A stretch of DNA of 64,000 nucleotides from Buttiauxella selenatireducens (GCF_031432975.1 NZ_CP133838.1:3348001-3412000), one strand, 5' to 3'. Positions 20,128 to 28,754 are shown, counted from the first letter of the stretch. The notes: generated from the sequence alone by a model not told the origin. Numbers and translations: made by a program.

Positions 20128-20898
20128 TTAACGAGAATCAGGAACCAGTTCCTGACATAAATATTGGCTTAGACGACGCGCCGCTAACGCAGGGGCATCG
20201 TCAAGATTTTCCATAAAGCACCGGCTGTCGATCCGCTGTTTGACACTGACGGTAATCATCGGCTTACGCTTGGGTATCTGATACCAACGGCTGTGTTTGT
20301 CCAGATAACGCTGGTCGCAGTGAATATGCACCAGACGTAATTCGCACCCGCTGCGTACCGCAATATTGGCCGCACCGCGCTGGATAACCAACGGCTCGCC
20401 CGGACGCGTGCGCGTACCTTCCGGGAAGATCAGAATCGCCTCCCCCGCCACCATGCGTTTCTGGCTTTCAGGAAGTAACGTTTCCCCCTGACTGTTGATC
20501 AGGTAATCCGCTGCGCGTATCACACCGCGAAAACAGGGATTTTTCACCAGACTGGCTTTCACCAGGCAGCCAATATGTGGCGCCTGAGAAGCAATAAACA
20601 CATAGTCGAGTAACGTCGGGTGATTGGCAACAATCAAACAACCCCGGTCGTTGTGTAGTTGTTCGCAATTCTCAAAGCGGTAATCGAACACACCAAGGCC
20701 GCGTCCGATGCGTAAAAATAATCGGAAACTGGCGGAAATGCTACGGCGAGCAATTTCACGGCGTTTGCCATTATCGCGCACAAATAATAACAGTAAATTA
20801 AACCAAACCAGCGAAAGCACCAGGCCGCCGCTGCCAAACAAGACAAATAACCCGCCGGTCATGAGTACTCGCCAGCCCCATTTCAAGCGCGCCCACAT
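20128..20898 (-). CDS. apeD: Lysophospholipid-type acyltransferase ApeD
   Basis: PlsC-family acyltransferase of about 256 aa with an N-terminal membrane segment. The family motif I (N-H-x4-D) appears as NHPTLLD and motif III as FPEGTRTRPG. It likely adds an acyl chain during attachment of the polyene to a lipid. I chose the ATG at 20898. It overlaps the apeC stop as TAATG and has GGAG 9 nt upstream. An in-frame ATG at 20919 has no comparable ribosome site. Confidence 0.88.
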   Translation of the reverse strand: MWARLKWGWRVLMTGGLFVLFGSGGLVLSLVWFNLLLLFVRDNGKRREIARRSISASFRLFLRIGRGLGVFDYRFENCEQLHNDRGCLIVANHPTLLDYVFIASQAPHIGCLVKASLVKNPCFRGVIRAADYLINSQGETLLPESQKRMVAGEAILIFPEGTRTRPGEPLVIQRGAANIAVRSGCELRLVHIHCDQRYLDKHSRWYQIPKRKPMITVSVKQRIDSRCFMENLDDAPALAARRLSQYLCQELVPDSR

Positions 20899-21620
20899 TA
20901 ATGGCGGCTCCAGCACCATTGAAGGCGCTCACCAGCAAGGGTGAAAGTGGGGTTATCACTCAACCATCCGTGCAAAAATGCCAGCCCCTGCGGTAAACCG
21001 CGATCTTCGGTGACCTCGCAAGGCTTGGTTTCACACTGCATTTGCTGGCCACTTTCCAGCAATAGCGCGACGGCAAAGGGCATATTCAGCGTTTTAACCG
21101 CGAGATGCGGGTGATAAAACTCAGGTATCAGACCATCGAAATCCACCAGCAGCACGCGTTGATATCCCGCATGGTGCAGCGAAGTCACTTCTATTAAAGC
21201 CTGCGCAAAGGAGTCATATCCGGCTGAAACAGAAGATGACACCAGCGCTTGTTTCGCCGCGATAGTGGCATTGCCTACCGCCGAGTTATGTACCGACATG
21301 GCAAAATCGGTGGGCGACAGACTTTCTTGTTCAGCAAGCGCCGTCAAAATTCGGAAATTTCGCTCCAGTTCGCCGTGACGGCTGGCGAAAACCAGCGCAT
21401 CCACTGACTGCCGGGACAATATCGCCAGCGCACAGTCAACGGCGAGGCGGCTACCTGAAGCCAGACGACGCGCGGTCATCATCGGCAAATGGCGGCTTTT
21501 ACCTGGCGGTGCTGAAACATCAATAGCGGCGGCGGTTTTACCCCATGCCAACCAGTCCTCGGTTTCAGATAAACCGGGGGCATTTGCTTGCCAGTCGACA
21601 ATGTTAAACGCTAACTTCAT
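20898..21620 (-). CDS. apeC: Ketosynthase chain-length-factor-like protein ApeC
   Basis: Ketosynthase-fold protein of 240 aa that lacks the catalytic cysteine. The region matching the active-site loop reads SSSVSAGYDSF. It also lacks the C-terminal His motifs, since it covers only the N-terminal ketosynthase half. In studied APE pathways ApeC pairs with ApeO and affects chain length. It is the first gene of the operon. The ATG at 21620 or one at 21632 may be the start, and neither has a strong ribosome site. The genes placed before apeC in some E. coli clusters (a methyltransferase among them) are absent here. Confidence 0.85.
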   Translation of the reverse strand: MKLAFNIVDWQANAPGLSETEDWLAWGKTAAAIDVSAPPGKSRHLPMMTARRLASGSRLAVDCALAILSRQSVDALVFASRHGELERNFRILTALAEQESLSPTDFAMSVHNSAVGNATIAAKQALVSSSVSAGYDSFAQALIEVTSLHHAGYQRVLLVDFDGLIPEFYHPHLAVKTLNMPFAVALLLESGQQMQCETKPCEVTEDRGLPQGLAFLHGWLSDNPTFTLAGERLQWCWSRH

Positions 21621-21796
21621 GTTCAGTACCATTATTGATTCACGACGCCGCGTCAGATATATCTTTTCGGATTCATCCCGACCATAAAAAAAATCTTAAT
21701 TTAACGAGGTTTTTGTTAACCCGCCTATTTTTTACGCGTACAGGTCCACTGACGGCGGGGAATAGTAACAAAAAAGGGCGTGAAAGAAATATTCAT

Positions 21797-21842
21797 ACAA
21801 CGATTCCGTTAGCACAAGAACGTCCACCAACGGAATCATTGT
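21797..21842. repeat. Long inverted repeat between ymdA and the APE operon
   Basis: Two 16-nt arms (21797-21812 and 21827-21842) share ATTCCGTT/AACGGAAT cores and pair with two mismatches around a 14-nt loop. On the minus strand the hairpin lies just after the ymdA stop and before apeC. It could be a terminator or processing site for the csgBAC-ymdA transcript. No T-run follows directly: TTTCTTTC begins about 7 nt on, and a TTTTTTG stretch comes about 20 nt on. A role is therefore inferred only. Confidence 0.5.
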
Positions 21843-21871
21843 ATTGGCCTGATATCCTCAGGCAAAAAGTT

Positions 21872-22183
21872 CTAGCGATAAGTGACTTCCAGCACGGCCA
21901 AATTGCGTTGCGCATTAAGGTAATGAATTTTGGTCGAAAGCGGAGCGTCACTTTGTGGTGTGTAGTTATTCAATTTATTGAGGGCAACCGTTCTCACTAC
22001 CCTCTTTCCGTTTTCTGAACAGGTCAATTCCGTCGATTGTTGTTGTTGAGCAAAGTTACAGGGAGACTCAACGATTGCGCCACGAAAATGAATAACACCA
22101 TCGCTGGCTTGTGCATTAACCAGAGGGAAAAAGAGAACTAACATGAGCGAAATGATTGGACGTTTTAAGCTTAATGTTTTCAC
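21872..22183 (-). CDS. ymdA: YmdA-like secreted protein
   Basis: Small exported protein of 103 aa with a signal peptide ending near NAQA and a stretch IHFRGAIVESPCNF that resembles the start of type 1 fimbrial subunits. Two cysteines would form the fimbrial-type disulfide. The start is GTG at 22183 with GAGGAA 8 nt upstream. The function is unknown. It follows csgC as in E. coli, which fixes the identity by position and sequence. Downstream is the APE operon rather than ymdB. Confidence 0.85.
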   Translation of the reverse strand: MKTLSLKRPIISLMLVLFFPLVNAQASDGVIHFRGAIVESPCNFAQQQQSTELTCSENGKRVVRTVALNKLNNYTPQSDAPLSTKIHYLNAQRNLAVLEVTYR

Positions 22184-22286
22184 GATAAATATTCCTCAAC
22201 AACAGAATGGGTATTAAGGTTATCGGCAAAAAACGCGCTGGAGTGTAATGAAATTTAAAACACTGTAAAATCAATCAAATACATCA

Positions 22287-22616
22287 TTACACACTGTCCG
22301 GCGAGCTCCACTGTTTTTCCAAATGAATATCTTTCCCGTCAGTCACACTCACACTGATCGTCACGTGGTCACCCGGCGTGAGCGTCAGGCTCATATGCGA
22401 TAACTTGGTAGGTTCATTGCCCTTAATAAAAACGTTATTGCTCTGGCTGCTGTTAGTTTGCCCGGAAGAACCGGAACTTAATGCGGTGAGTTTGACTCTG
22501 CATTGGCAATCCTGGCTTAGTGTTGCCACCGGCACGATGGTGTAAGTATTTCCCTGTTGCTGGGTATCAATGGTGAGTTGGTTACCGAGAGCTGCGAGCA
22601 AAAGTAAGGTATGCAT
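22287..22616 (-). CDS. csgC: Curli assembly inhibitor CsgC
   Basis: Periplasmic protein of 109 aa with an immunoglobulin-like fold that blocks early CsgA polymerisation in the periplasm. The N-terminal MHTLLLLAALGNQL is the signal region, and a CQC motif (near residue 35) matches the redox-type CxC of E. coli CsgC. I chose the ATG at 22616, with GGAGG upstream, over a longer frame. It is separated from csgA by an intrinsic hairpin, so it should be expressed at lower level than csgA. Confidence 0.93.
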   Translation of the reverse strand: MHTLLLLAALGNQLTIDTQQQGNTYTIVPVATLSQDCQCRVKLTALSSGSSGQTNSSQSNNVFIKGNEPTKLSHMSLTLTPGDHVTISVSVTDGKDIHLEKQWSSPDSV

Positions 22617-22632
22617 ATTTCTCCTCCCGATT

Positions 22633-22663
22633 AAAAAAGAAAAACAGGGCAAAAGCCCTGTTT
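22633..22663 (-). terminator. Hairpin terminator/attenuator between csgA and csgC
   Basis: On the minus strand AAACAGGGC pairs with GCCCTGTTT around TTTT and is followed by TTTC and a TTTTTT tract. It lies 23 nt after the csgA stop and overlaps the csgC leader. It probably ends most csgBA transcripts and lets a fraction continue into csgC. Confidence 0.85.
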
Positions 22664-22685
22664 CTTATATAGTGCAGAATCTTGA

Positions 22686-23138
22686 TTAATGCTGCTGAAG
22701 ATTCGCTTGGTTGTTATAACCAATTTGAGTTAAATCAACAGAGGACGCAGCGGCTGTTTGGTTAACAGTGGCATTGTTTTTGTAGCCGTATTGGCTAACG
22801 TCAATGGTTGAACCTTTAGCTTCCCATTGGTCAAGAGTCGCGCTGTTAGCGTGGCCTTTTTGTACCAATGTGATGGTTGCATCATCAGCGCCCTGGCCTA
22901 CATCAGCAAAGTTGCCACTACCATATTGTTTAATATCGGTAGTTGATTTTCTGGCATCTGCTTGTAGAGCCGTTGCAGAGTTGTTTGCACCGTGTTGGAA
23001 CACTTTCAAAGTTGATTGTGGATCACTATTACCGCCGTGTCCGCCACCATTACCAGGCCAGCCAAATTGGAGATCGGATGCCATTGCACTACTTGAAACC
23101 ACCACTGCTGCGATTGCTGCGATTTTGAAAAAGTTCAT
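22686..23138 (-). CDS. csgA: Major curlin subunit CsgA
   Basis: Secreted amyloid subunit that forms the curli fibre. The 150-aa precursor has a Sec signal peptide ending MAMAS-like (SAMA), a Gly-rich N-terminal targeting segment, and five imperfect repeats of about 22 residues with the S-x5-Q-x-G-x-x-N-x-A pattern, beginning STLKVFQ, STTDIKQ, ATITLVQ, STIDVSQ and SSVDLTQ. The repeats carry the stacked Gln/Asn of curli. It lies downstream of csgB and is nucleated by CsgB on the cell surface. The third repeat starts with Ala rather than Ser. Confidence 0.97.
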   Translation of the reverse strand: MNFFKIAAIAAVVVSSSAMASDLQFGWPGNGGGHGGNSDPQSTLKVFQHGANNSATALQADARKSTTDIKQYGSGNFADVGQGADDATITLVQKGHANSATLDQWEAKGSTIDVSQYGYKNNATVNQTAAASSVDLTQIGYNNQANLQQH

Positions 23139-23185
23139 GGTGAAACCCCCATTGTATTGAGAATATTAGTTCAAGTGGTCATGTA

Positions 23186-23641
23186 TTATCTTTGGATAAC
23201 ACGTACGGCCATTTGAGACTGTTTCTGTACTACAACTGCTGATTTTTGCGTGCCTTGTTGAATAATGCTTGCCCTATTAGCAGAACCTTGCTGGATAATA
23301 AGAGCTGCATTACCAAACGAGTCTTGCTTTATATCTGCATCATTGCCGTAGCCTGATTGCGAAACATAAGCAAAATTGTAACTCCCTGATTGTTCGACGT
23401 TAGCACGGTTACCAGAACCTGCCTGATTCACAACCGCTAACTGCCTGGTTCCATTTTGATCAACAGTGGTATTATTATTAATACCTTGTTGACCAACAAT
23501 TGCTGCCTGATTTAGCGATGTTCTACTTAATTCATTCATCGCAAAGTTATATTCTGAGCGTGCAAGATCAGGATTACTCGCAATAACATAACCAGGCGCA
23601 CCCAACAATGCTAACATCACAAATAACGATCTGTTCTTCAT
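23186..23641 (-). CDS. csgB: Minor curlin subunit and nucleator CsgB
   Basis: Surface-anchored nucleator that templates CsgA folding. It is 151 aa, the same length as in E. coli, with a signal peptide ending near YVIA and five repeats, including AAIVGQQGINNN and SYNFAYVSQSGYGNDA. The C-terminal repeat is basic (VVVQKQSQMAVRVIQR), as needed for surface attachment. I chose the ATG at 23641, since the longer frame upstream adds no signal-like sequence. It is first in csgBAC and is driven by the CsgD site upstream. Confidence 0.97.
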   Translation of the reverse strand: MKNRSLFVMLALLGAPGYVIASNPDLARSEYNFAMNELSRTSLNQAAIVGQQGINNNTTVDQNGTRQLAVVNQAGSGNRANVEQSGSYNFAYVSQSGYGNDADIKQDSFGNAALIIQQGSANRASIIQQGTQKSAVVVQKQSQMAVRVIQR

Positions 23642-23699
23642 GTTGTCACCCTGGGCCGGAATACCTCTGCTAATTACATCTGAAAATTCACACACCTAA

Positions 23700-23783
23700 C
23701 TTTTGTTAACGCTAACGGTGAAAAGTTATTTCTGCGTTACGGAACTGAGTATGTCTGGCGAAACATTTAAAATATCTCACCCG
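23700..23783 (-). promoter_or_regulatory. csgB promoter with CsgD-binding box
   Basis: On the minus strand CGGGTGAG (23776-23783) is followed by an AT-rich stretch and then the conserved block CAGACATAC and GTAACGCAG. This matches the E. coli csgBA promoter, where CsgD binds CGGGTGAG-type sequence, as I remember it. The ATG of csgB lies about 135 nt downstream. Control of csgBAC by CsgD is inferred from this conservation. Confidence 0.8.
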
Positions 23784-24202
23784 CACGTTGTATTTTTATA
23801 TTTCCACTCATTACAAAGTATGAGAGGTATAAAAAAAGCCAAATACAACAAAGGGTTTAGAATGGCTAATATTAATTAGCCTGCAACCTTTTAAAACCCA
23901 ATCGAAAATCACCCCTAATTTTGCCGTTTGGCTGGGTATCATCGATACGTATTTGGCAATTTTTAGTACGCTACTGTCACGAAGGTGAGTTTTCTTAAGA
24001 GGTGCCCCAATTGAGAATGTAACGGCATCATTTTACATATGTTAAGTTTCAAACCACAAAAAATACCCAACGATTAATCCATTAAAAACAATGAGATAAA
24101 ATCATTTGTATGAGTTTTAAAATTATGCAAATTATTAATCCTGTACAACTTTAGTATTAAAACTAAATAGAAAAAACGCTTCAACGAAACACTTTAATAT
24201 CT
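23784..24202. other. Central part of the csgB-csgD control region, no gene
   Basis: AT-rich sequence with no convincing reading frame. In E. coli this interval carries sites for IHF, H-NS, MlrA, CpxR and RcsAB. I see phased A/T tracts but cannot assign single sites with confidence. A GTATCATCGATAC dyad lies at about 23937-23949. Confidence 0.6.
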
Positions 24203-24265
24203 AATGTTACATTTTGTATCATCTTTAACACTTGCTTTAAGATTAGTAACCGCTAGATTGAAATC
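24203..24265 (+). promoter_or_regulatory. csgD promoter with OmpR site
   Basis: The block from ATGTTACATTTTGTATC through TTTAACACTTG and TTTAAGATTAGTAA to GCTAGATTGAAATCAG matches, with few changes, the E. coli csgD promoter, where OmpR binds the TTACATTT-like part just upstream of the -35 region. The transcript should begin near 24262, giving a leader of about 169 nt. CsgD synthesis in this organism is thus probably set by OmpR and RpoS as in E. coli. Confidence 0.8.
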
Positions 24266-24340
24266 AGCAGTAACATTTTGTTTAACACAATAAGTCAGGA
24301 CGTAATTTAGCGTCATTTGACTGTGTAACATTAATTCAAA

Positions 24341-24374
24341 CACAGCAGTGCAGCATCTATCAGTACCTCTGGTG
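24341..24374 (+). promoter_or_regulatory. Conserved csgD 5' leader segment, likely sRNA target
   Basis: The leader contains ACAGCAGTGCAGCATCTATC and then AGTACCTCTGGTG, nearly the same as the E. coli csgD leader stem where OmrA/OmrB, McaS, RprA and GcvB pair. The flanking leader is much less conserved than this block, which suggests that the pairing function is kept. Confidence 0.65.
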
Positions 24375-24430
24375 AATTAACTTTCTGTTAATTCAGCTGA
24401 TTGATGCGCAAACTCGGATGGGGTTTCATC

Positions 24431-25096
24431 ATGTTTAATGAAGTCCATACTATGAATAGCCAGGCGTTAAATGCTCAAACTTTATTGTTGATCACTAAAC
24501 CCTCGCTACAAGCAACTGCGTTATTACAGCATCTAAAGTCTTCACTCTCTATCAATGGGAAACTGCATAATATTCAACGCTCTCTGGAAGATGTCGTGGG
24601 TAATGTTGTCGTACTTTTTGATATGGTTGAAGCCGATAAAAAGCTGATTAACTATTGGCAAGATAACTTGAGTCGTAAACATAACAGTATTAAGTTGTTG
24701 TTATTAAACACTCCTGAAGAGTATCAATTCCGTGATATCGAAAACTGGCCACATATTAATGGCGTGTTTTACATGTCTGAGGAAGAGCCACGTGTGGTGG
24801 AAGGAATTCGCGGCGTTATGGCTGGCGAATGCTACTTCTCGCAAAAATTAGCCAGTTATCTGATTAATCACTCAGGAAATTATCGTTTCAATAACGTCGA
24901 GTCCTCTCTTTTGACTCACCGTGAAAAGGAAATACTTAATAAATTGCGCATTGGGGCGTCGAATATCGAAATTGCTCAGTCGCTATTTATAAGTGAAAAC
25001 ACGGTAAAAACACATCTCTATAATTTGTTCAAAAAAATATCCGTAAAGAACCGCACTCAGGCGGTTTCATGGGCAAACGATAACCTCAGGCGATAA
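24431..25096 (+). CDS. csgD: Biofilm master regulator CsgD
   Basis: LuxR/FixJ-type transcription factor that turns on csgBAC and cellulose-linked genes. It is 221 aa: an atypical receiver domain (residues 1-145), then a LuxR HTH (about 155-215) with [18 protein letters not shown] and the recognition helix in [12 protein letters not shown]. The N-terminus carries about five residues more than E. coli CsgD. I chose the ATG at 24431, where MFNEVH matches the known start. It is first in csgDEFG and divergent from csgBAC. Confidence 0.96.
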   Translation: MFNEVHTMNSQALNAQTLLLITKPSLQATALLQHLKSSLSINGKLHNIQRSLEDVVGNVVVLFDMVEADKKLINYWQDNLSRKHNSIKLLLLNTPEEYQFRDIENWPHINGVFYMSEEEPRVVEGIRGVMAGECYFSQKLASYLINHSGNYRFNNVESSLLTHREKEILNKLRIGASNIEIAQSLFISENTVKTHLYNLFKKISVKNRTQAVSWANDNLRR

Positions 25097-25100
25097 AGCG

Positions 25101-25490
25101 ATGAAATTAAAAACTGCTTTACTGCTGGCGTCAGTACTCATTTGCGCCTCCGGGGGCGCTCGCGCCGTCGAAGTTGAAGTTCCCGGATTATTAACGGATC
25201 ACACCGTTTCGTCCGTGGGACACGACTTCTATCGTGAGTTTAGTGATAAGTGGGAAAGCAGTTTTACTGGAAATTTAACGATAAATGAGCGACCCAGTGC
25301 ACGTTGGGGGAGCTGGATAACCATTACCGTCGATCAGGATGTGATTTATCAGGCCTTTTTATTCCCCTCAAAACGTGATTTTGACCGCAACGTCAATGTC
25401 GCACTGGTTCAAACCGAAGAAGCGATTAATCGCCGGCAAATTGACAAAACATTGTTAAGTACTGGCGATTTAACTAGCGATGAATTTTAG
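25101..25490 (+). CDS. csgE: Curli secretion specificity factor CsgE
   Basis: Periplasmic adaptor that caps the CsgG pore and guides CsgA into it. It is 129 aa, equal to E. coli, with a signal peptide ending ARA and the conserved block [19 protein letters not shown]. It starts 4 nt after csgD and is followed closely by csgF. Confidence 0.96.
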   Translation: MKLKTALLLASVLICASGGARAVEVEVPGLLTDHTVSSVGHDFYREFSDKWESSFTGNLTINERPSARWGSWITITVDQDVIYQAFLFPSKRDFDRNVNVALVQTEEAINRRQIDKTLLSTGDLTSDEF

Positions 25491-25499
25491 GAGGCTGTC

Positions 25500-25916
25500 A
25501 TGCGTGTTACTCATGCAGTTTTGTCTTTACTGCTAATTTCGCCCCTGGCGTGGGGCGGAAATATGACGTTCCAGTTTACCAACCCAAATTTCGGTGGAAA
25601 CCCTAATAACGGCGCTTTTTTACTTAACTCGGCACAGGCACAGAACTCGTATAAAGACCCCAGTTTTGATGACAACTTTGGCATTGAAACCCCTTCCGCC
25701 CTGGATAACTTTACTCAGGCTATTCAGTCTCAGCTTCTTGGCGGGTTGCTTAGCAACATTAATACCGGCAAACCCGGTCGCATGGTCACGAATGATTTCA
25801 TCGTCGATATTGCTAACACTGACGGGCAGTTGCAGTTAAATGTAACCGACCGCAAAACAGGAAAAGTATCGACTATACAGGTTGCAGGCTTACAAAATAA
25901 TTCCACTGACTTCTAG
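25500..25916 (+). CDS. csgF: Curli assembly factor CsgF
   Basis: Secreted protein that binds the outside of the CsgG pore and helps CsgB anchor and nucleate fibres. The 138-aa precursor has a signal peptide ending near AWG, and the mature start [14 protein letters not shown] is the CsgG-binding peptide of this family. It has an AGGAGG ribosome site and a 9-nt gap from csgE. Confidence 0.96.
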   Translation: MRVTHAVLSLLLISPLAWGGNMTFQFTNPNFGGNPNNGAFLLNSAQAQNSYKDPSFDDNFGIETPSALDNFTQAIQSQLLGGLLSNINTGKPGRMVTNDFIVDIANTDGQLQLNVTDRKTGKVSTIQVAGLQNNSTDF

Positions 25917-25956
25917 TGGGAATTAAATAATCAAAAAGTATTTAAGGATAAACATC

Positions 25957-26790
25957 ATGCAGCGTTTACTTCTCATCGTAGCAGTGTGTTTATTAAGTGG
26001 TTGTTTAACGGCACCACCTAAAGAAGCTGCGAAACCTACACTTTTGCCTCGCGCGCAAAGTTATCGTGATTTAACCCATTTGCCGGAATCTAAAGGTAAG
26101 CTTTTTGTCTCTGTTTACAATATTCAGGATGAAACGGGGCAATTTAAACCTTATCCAGCAAGTAACTTCTCAACCGCTGTGCCACAGAGTGCGACTTCTA
26201 TGTTGGTCACGGCATTAAAAGACTCACGCTGGTTTGTTCCATTGGAACGTCAGGGTTTGCAGAACCTGTTGAACGAACGCAAGATCATTCGTGCAGCCCA
26301 GGAAAATGGCACCGTTGCTGAAAACAACCGTAGACCGTTAGATTCGCTGATAGCAGCAAACGTCATGGTTGAAGGGTCCATTATTGGTTATGAAAGTAAT
26401 GTGAAATCGGGTGGTGTGGGTGCACGGTATTTTGGTATCGGTGGTGAAACCCAATACCAGCTTGATCAGATTGCAGTGAACTTGCGTGTGGTCAATGTGA
26501 GCACCGGTGAAGTGTTGTCTTCGGTCAACACCAGTAAAACTATCTTGTCTTATGAAGTCCAGGCTGGGGTATTCCGTTTCGTTGATTACCAACGGCTGCT
26601 GGAAGGTGAAATTGGCTACACCACCAATGAACCTGTCATGATGTGTCTGATGTCTGCAATAGAAACAGGGGTTATTTATCTGGTTAATGATGGTATTAAC
26701 CGCGGCTTGTGGGATCTACAGAATCCGAAAGATATTAACAACCCGATACTGGCGAAATACAGAGAGATGTCGGTCCCTCCTGAATCCTGA
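25957..26790 (+). CDS. csgG: Curli export pore lipoprotein CsgG
   Basis: Outer-membrane lipoprotein forming the nonameric channel for CsgA, CsgB and CsgF. It is 277 aa with the lipobox LLSGC (Cys16), and conserved pore sequence such as LERQGLQNLLNERKIIRAAQ and the membrane strand GGVGARYFGIGG. It is last in csgDEFG and is followed by a terminator shared with convergent ycdZ. Confidence 0.97.
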   Translation: MQRLLLIVAVCLLSGCLTAPPKEAAKPTLLPRAQSYRDLTHLPESKGKLFVSVYNIQDETGQFKPYPASNFSTAVPQSATSMLVTALKDSRWFVPLERQGLQNLLNERKIIRAAQENGTVAENNRRPLDSLIAANVMVEGSIIGYESNVKSGGVGARYFGIGGETQYQLDQIAVNLRVVNVSTGEVLSSVNTSKTILSYEVQAGVFRFVDYQRLLEGEIGYTTNEPVMMCLMSAIETGVIYLVNDGINRGLWDLQNPKDINNPILAKYREMSVPPES

Positions 26791-26805
26791 TAACGATTCA
26801 GGCAT

Positions 26806-26835
26806 AAAAAAACCAGCCTTTGTGGCTGGTTTTTT
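26806..26835. terminator. Bidirectional terminator between csgG and ycdZ
   Basis: AAACCAGCC and GGCTGGTTT form a stem with a run of A upstream and a run of T downstream. It can end transcripts from both directions: csgDEFG on the plus strand and ycdZ on the minus strand. Confidence 0.9.
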
Positions 26836-26848
26836 ATTTACTCGGCTA

Positions 26849-27316
26849 TCACCCGGGCTCAGATTTCGTTTTTCGCGCCGCCAGCCATAATCCGCTGTTT
26901 TTCATCGCAAAGCCGAACACCAAACCCAGCAGCAAAGACGGAACGACAATGCGCCATTCGCCCTGGTTTGCAAAGGTCGCGCACGCACCAATAAAAGTCC
27001 CTGGCACGAATGACAACAGCATGTGTTTAGCCTGAACGCACATCAAAAATGCCACGACGCCCGTAACCATATAGCCCAGGATCTCCAGATGCGGTGCCAG
27101 TGCACTGCCGTGGATGATCACCTGCGCCCACAGTACGCCGCTAGATAACGTGCATGCAGAAATGAAAAGCCCCTTGATTCCGCCCTGCGGACACGCAAAG
27201 TACGCAGTACAACCGAGGAACCCTGCCCAACTGAGAAGGCCGAGACTCACCGCAACCCAACCCCAGAGGCCTGAGAGAATACCGGTGGTCAATGCCAGAG
27301 AAATAAGTATGTTCAT
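26849..27316 (-). CDS. ycdZ: Inner-membrane protein YcdZ (DUF1097)
   Basis: Predicted inner-membrane protein of 155 aa with about five hydrophobic segments, very close to E. coli YcdZ in SLGLLSWAGFLGCTAYFACP and VPGTFIGACATFA. The function is unknown. A perfect CRP-type palindrome lies about 94 nt upstream of the start, so it is probably a cAMP-CRP target. It stands alone on the minus strand between csgG and ycdY. Confidence 0.92.
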   Translation of the reverse strand: MNILISLALTTGILSGLWGWVAVSLGLLSWAGFLGCTAYFACPQGGIKGLFISACTLSSGVLWAQVIIHGSALAPHLEILGYMVTGVVAFLMCVQAKHMLLSFVPGTFIGACATFANQGEWRIVVPSLLLGLVFGFAMKNSGLWLAARKTKSEPG

Positions 27317-27402
27317 AGCGGCATATCATAGCAGAGCCTTATGGCTCGACCACGATCTACCGCACATTTTTTGTAAATCAGAAAGCAGTGTTACATTTCA
27401 AA

Positions 27403-27418
27403 TGTGACTTAAATCACA
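27403..27418 (-). promoter_or_regulatory. CRP site upstream of ycdZ
   Basis: TGTGA-CTTAAA-TCACA is a perfect match to the CRP half-sites with the correct 6-nt spacer. It lies between ycdY and ycdZ, 5 nt after the ycdY stop, so ycdZ is the only gene it can serve at normal distance. Confidence 0.8.
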
Positions 27419-27423
27419 TTTGT

Positions 27424-27978
27424 TTATTCATCACTCTCTTCTTCAAGCTCGTCGCGCATTGCCTGAATGGCTTCACGGCTAATTAACGCCAACGTGCGGT
27501 AAAACGCAGTGGTGGAGTGCGCTTCAACTTTCCCGAGGAAAGTGCCACACCATGGCATCAGGTAATCATCAAATAAACGAATCTGGGCTTCAAACTCATC
27601 TTCTTGTGATTGATCTTCCAGCCACGAGGCTGCCAGCAGCAAGGTGCCAAAATGATCCGCAGGTGTGTCTGCAAGCGGCATTCCACGTTGTTTCAGAAAT
27701 TCACGAACTTCGCCTTCATGGCTGCCCGCTTCCCACGCTGAACGATACGGCGGTACGCTGCACTCTTCGCCCACAAACATCGCATTGTAATCGGCTGCGA
27801 GTTGCTGAGGATCGCAGCTTTGTTGCAGGCGAGTCAGTAATTCCTCCTGCTCAAGCGGCCAATGTTCAGCCAGTTTGCCTTCGCGGATCATCGTCAATAA
27901 TGGAACCAAAAGCGGGTCCTGAGGTTGACGGTAAAACAGTGATCCTAAAATGCGGCAAATAATTGAAAACTCATTCAT
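27424..27978 (-). CDS. ycdY: TorD-family chaperone YcdY
   Basis: TorD/DmsD-type chaperone of 184 aa. In E. coli YcdY raises the activity of the zinc phosphatase YcdX encoded next to it. The conserved DYNAMFVGEECSVPPYRSAW segment is the hallmark loop of this family. The C-terminus is acidic (ELEEESDE). It follows ycdX on the same strand with a 38-nt gap. Confidence 0.94.
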   Translation of the reverse strand: MNEFSIICRILGSLFYRQPQDPLLVPLLTMIREGKLAEHWPLEQEELLTRLQQSCDPQQLAADYNAMFVGEECSVPPYRSAWEAGSHEGEVREFLKQRGMPLADTPADHFGTLLLAASWLEDQSQEDEFEAQIRLFDDYLMPWCGTFLGKVEAHSTTAFYRTLALISREAIQAMRDELEEESDE

Positions 27979-28016
27979 GCTAACGGTCCATTTAGTAGAG
28001 ATTTGTTAAGTAAAAA

Positions 28017-28754
28017 CTACAGTAAGGCGAACTCTTCAATGGGCGTCATGCCGCGGGATTCAAGGAAGCCCAGCATACGACGCACTGAAACATTGAGAAT
28101 GCGGTCTTCCGGGAACTCAACTTCTGCCAGAATTTTGCGGCATTCATCGAAATCCCCAAGGGTAAATGCAGTATGAGAATCAGACCCTAGCGATAACCAG
28201 CCACCGGCATCACGCACTGCGGCAGCGATAGCACGACAGTTCGGGGCACTCCCCTTACGCGAATGAGTAAATGAAGAGTTATTCAACTCCAGCGCGACAT
28301 TATATTTTGCTGCCGCTTGGGCAATGGCAGGAATGTCGACCGGGAATTTCGGGTTACCCGGATGGCTAATGATGTGAACGTTGCCGCTCGCCATTGCCGC
28401 GATCATTGCCTCAGTGTGGGTAGCGCTATCTGTTGGAGGAAAAACAGGCTCATGAAAACCGGCAATAATCAGATCCAGTGAATCCAGCATTGGGCCAGTA
28501 CAGTCAATTTCCCCGGCGATATTTTTAATATTCGCTTCAATACCACGCAGAATACCAACGCCATCAACCATTCGCGGCCAAATACGCATGTTCACAAAAT
28601 GCCAGTAATGCGGGGCATCAGCCATGTCCGGCCCATGGTCGGTGATAGCAAACAGTTTGATACCTTTGCTTTTCGCCATTGCAATGTAGTCATGAAGGGT
28701 ACTGTAAGCATGGGTACTGGCGACGGTGTGCATATGCAGGTCAACGGGATACAT
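28017..28754 (-). CDS. ycdX: PHP-domain zinc phosphatase YcdX
   Basis: PHP-superfamily phosphatase with a trinuclear zinc site. The metal ligands are visible as HMHT near the start, DHG at about residue 39, ISHPGNP, and the final GSDSHT near 190. The protein is 245 aa, equal to E. coli. Its chaperone YcdY is encoded just downstream, and ghrA is upstream on the same strand. Confidence 0.95.
   Translation of the reverse strand: MYPVDLHMHTVASTHAYSTLHDYIAMAKSKGIKLFAITDHGPDMADAPHYWHFVNMRIWPRMVDGVGILRGIEANIKNIAGEIDCTGPMLDSLDLIIAGFHEPVFPPTDSATHTEAMIAAMASGNVHIISHPGNPKFPVDIPAIAQAAAKYNVALELNNSSFTHSRKGSAPNCRAIAAAVRDAGGWLSLGSDSHTAFTLGDFDECRKILAEVEFPEDRILNVSVRRMLGFLESRGMTPIEEFALL

Noticed and set aside
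22804-23160. 118-codon frame antisense to csgA
   Set aside because: It is the complement of the curlin repeats. CsgA itself is unmistakable on the other strand.
22633-23641. CRISPR-like spacing of the curlin repeats
   Set aside because: The repeats are protein-coding, imperfect and in frame in csgA and csgB. No CRISPR array or cas gene is present in the window.
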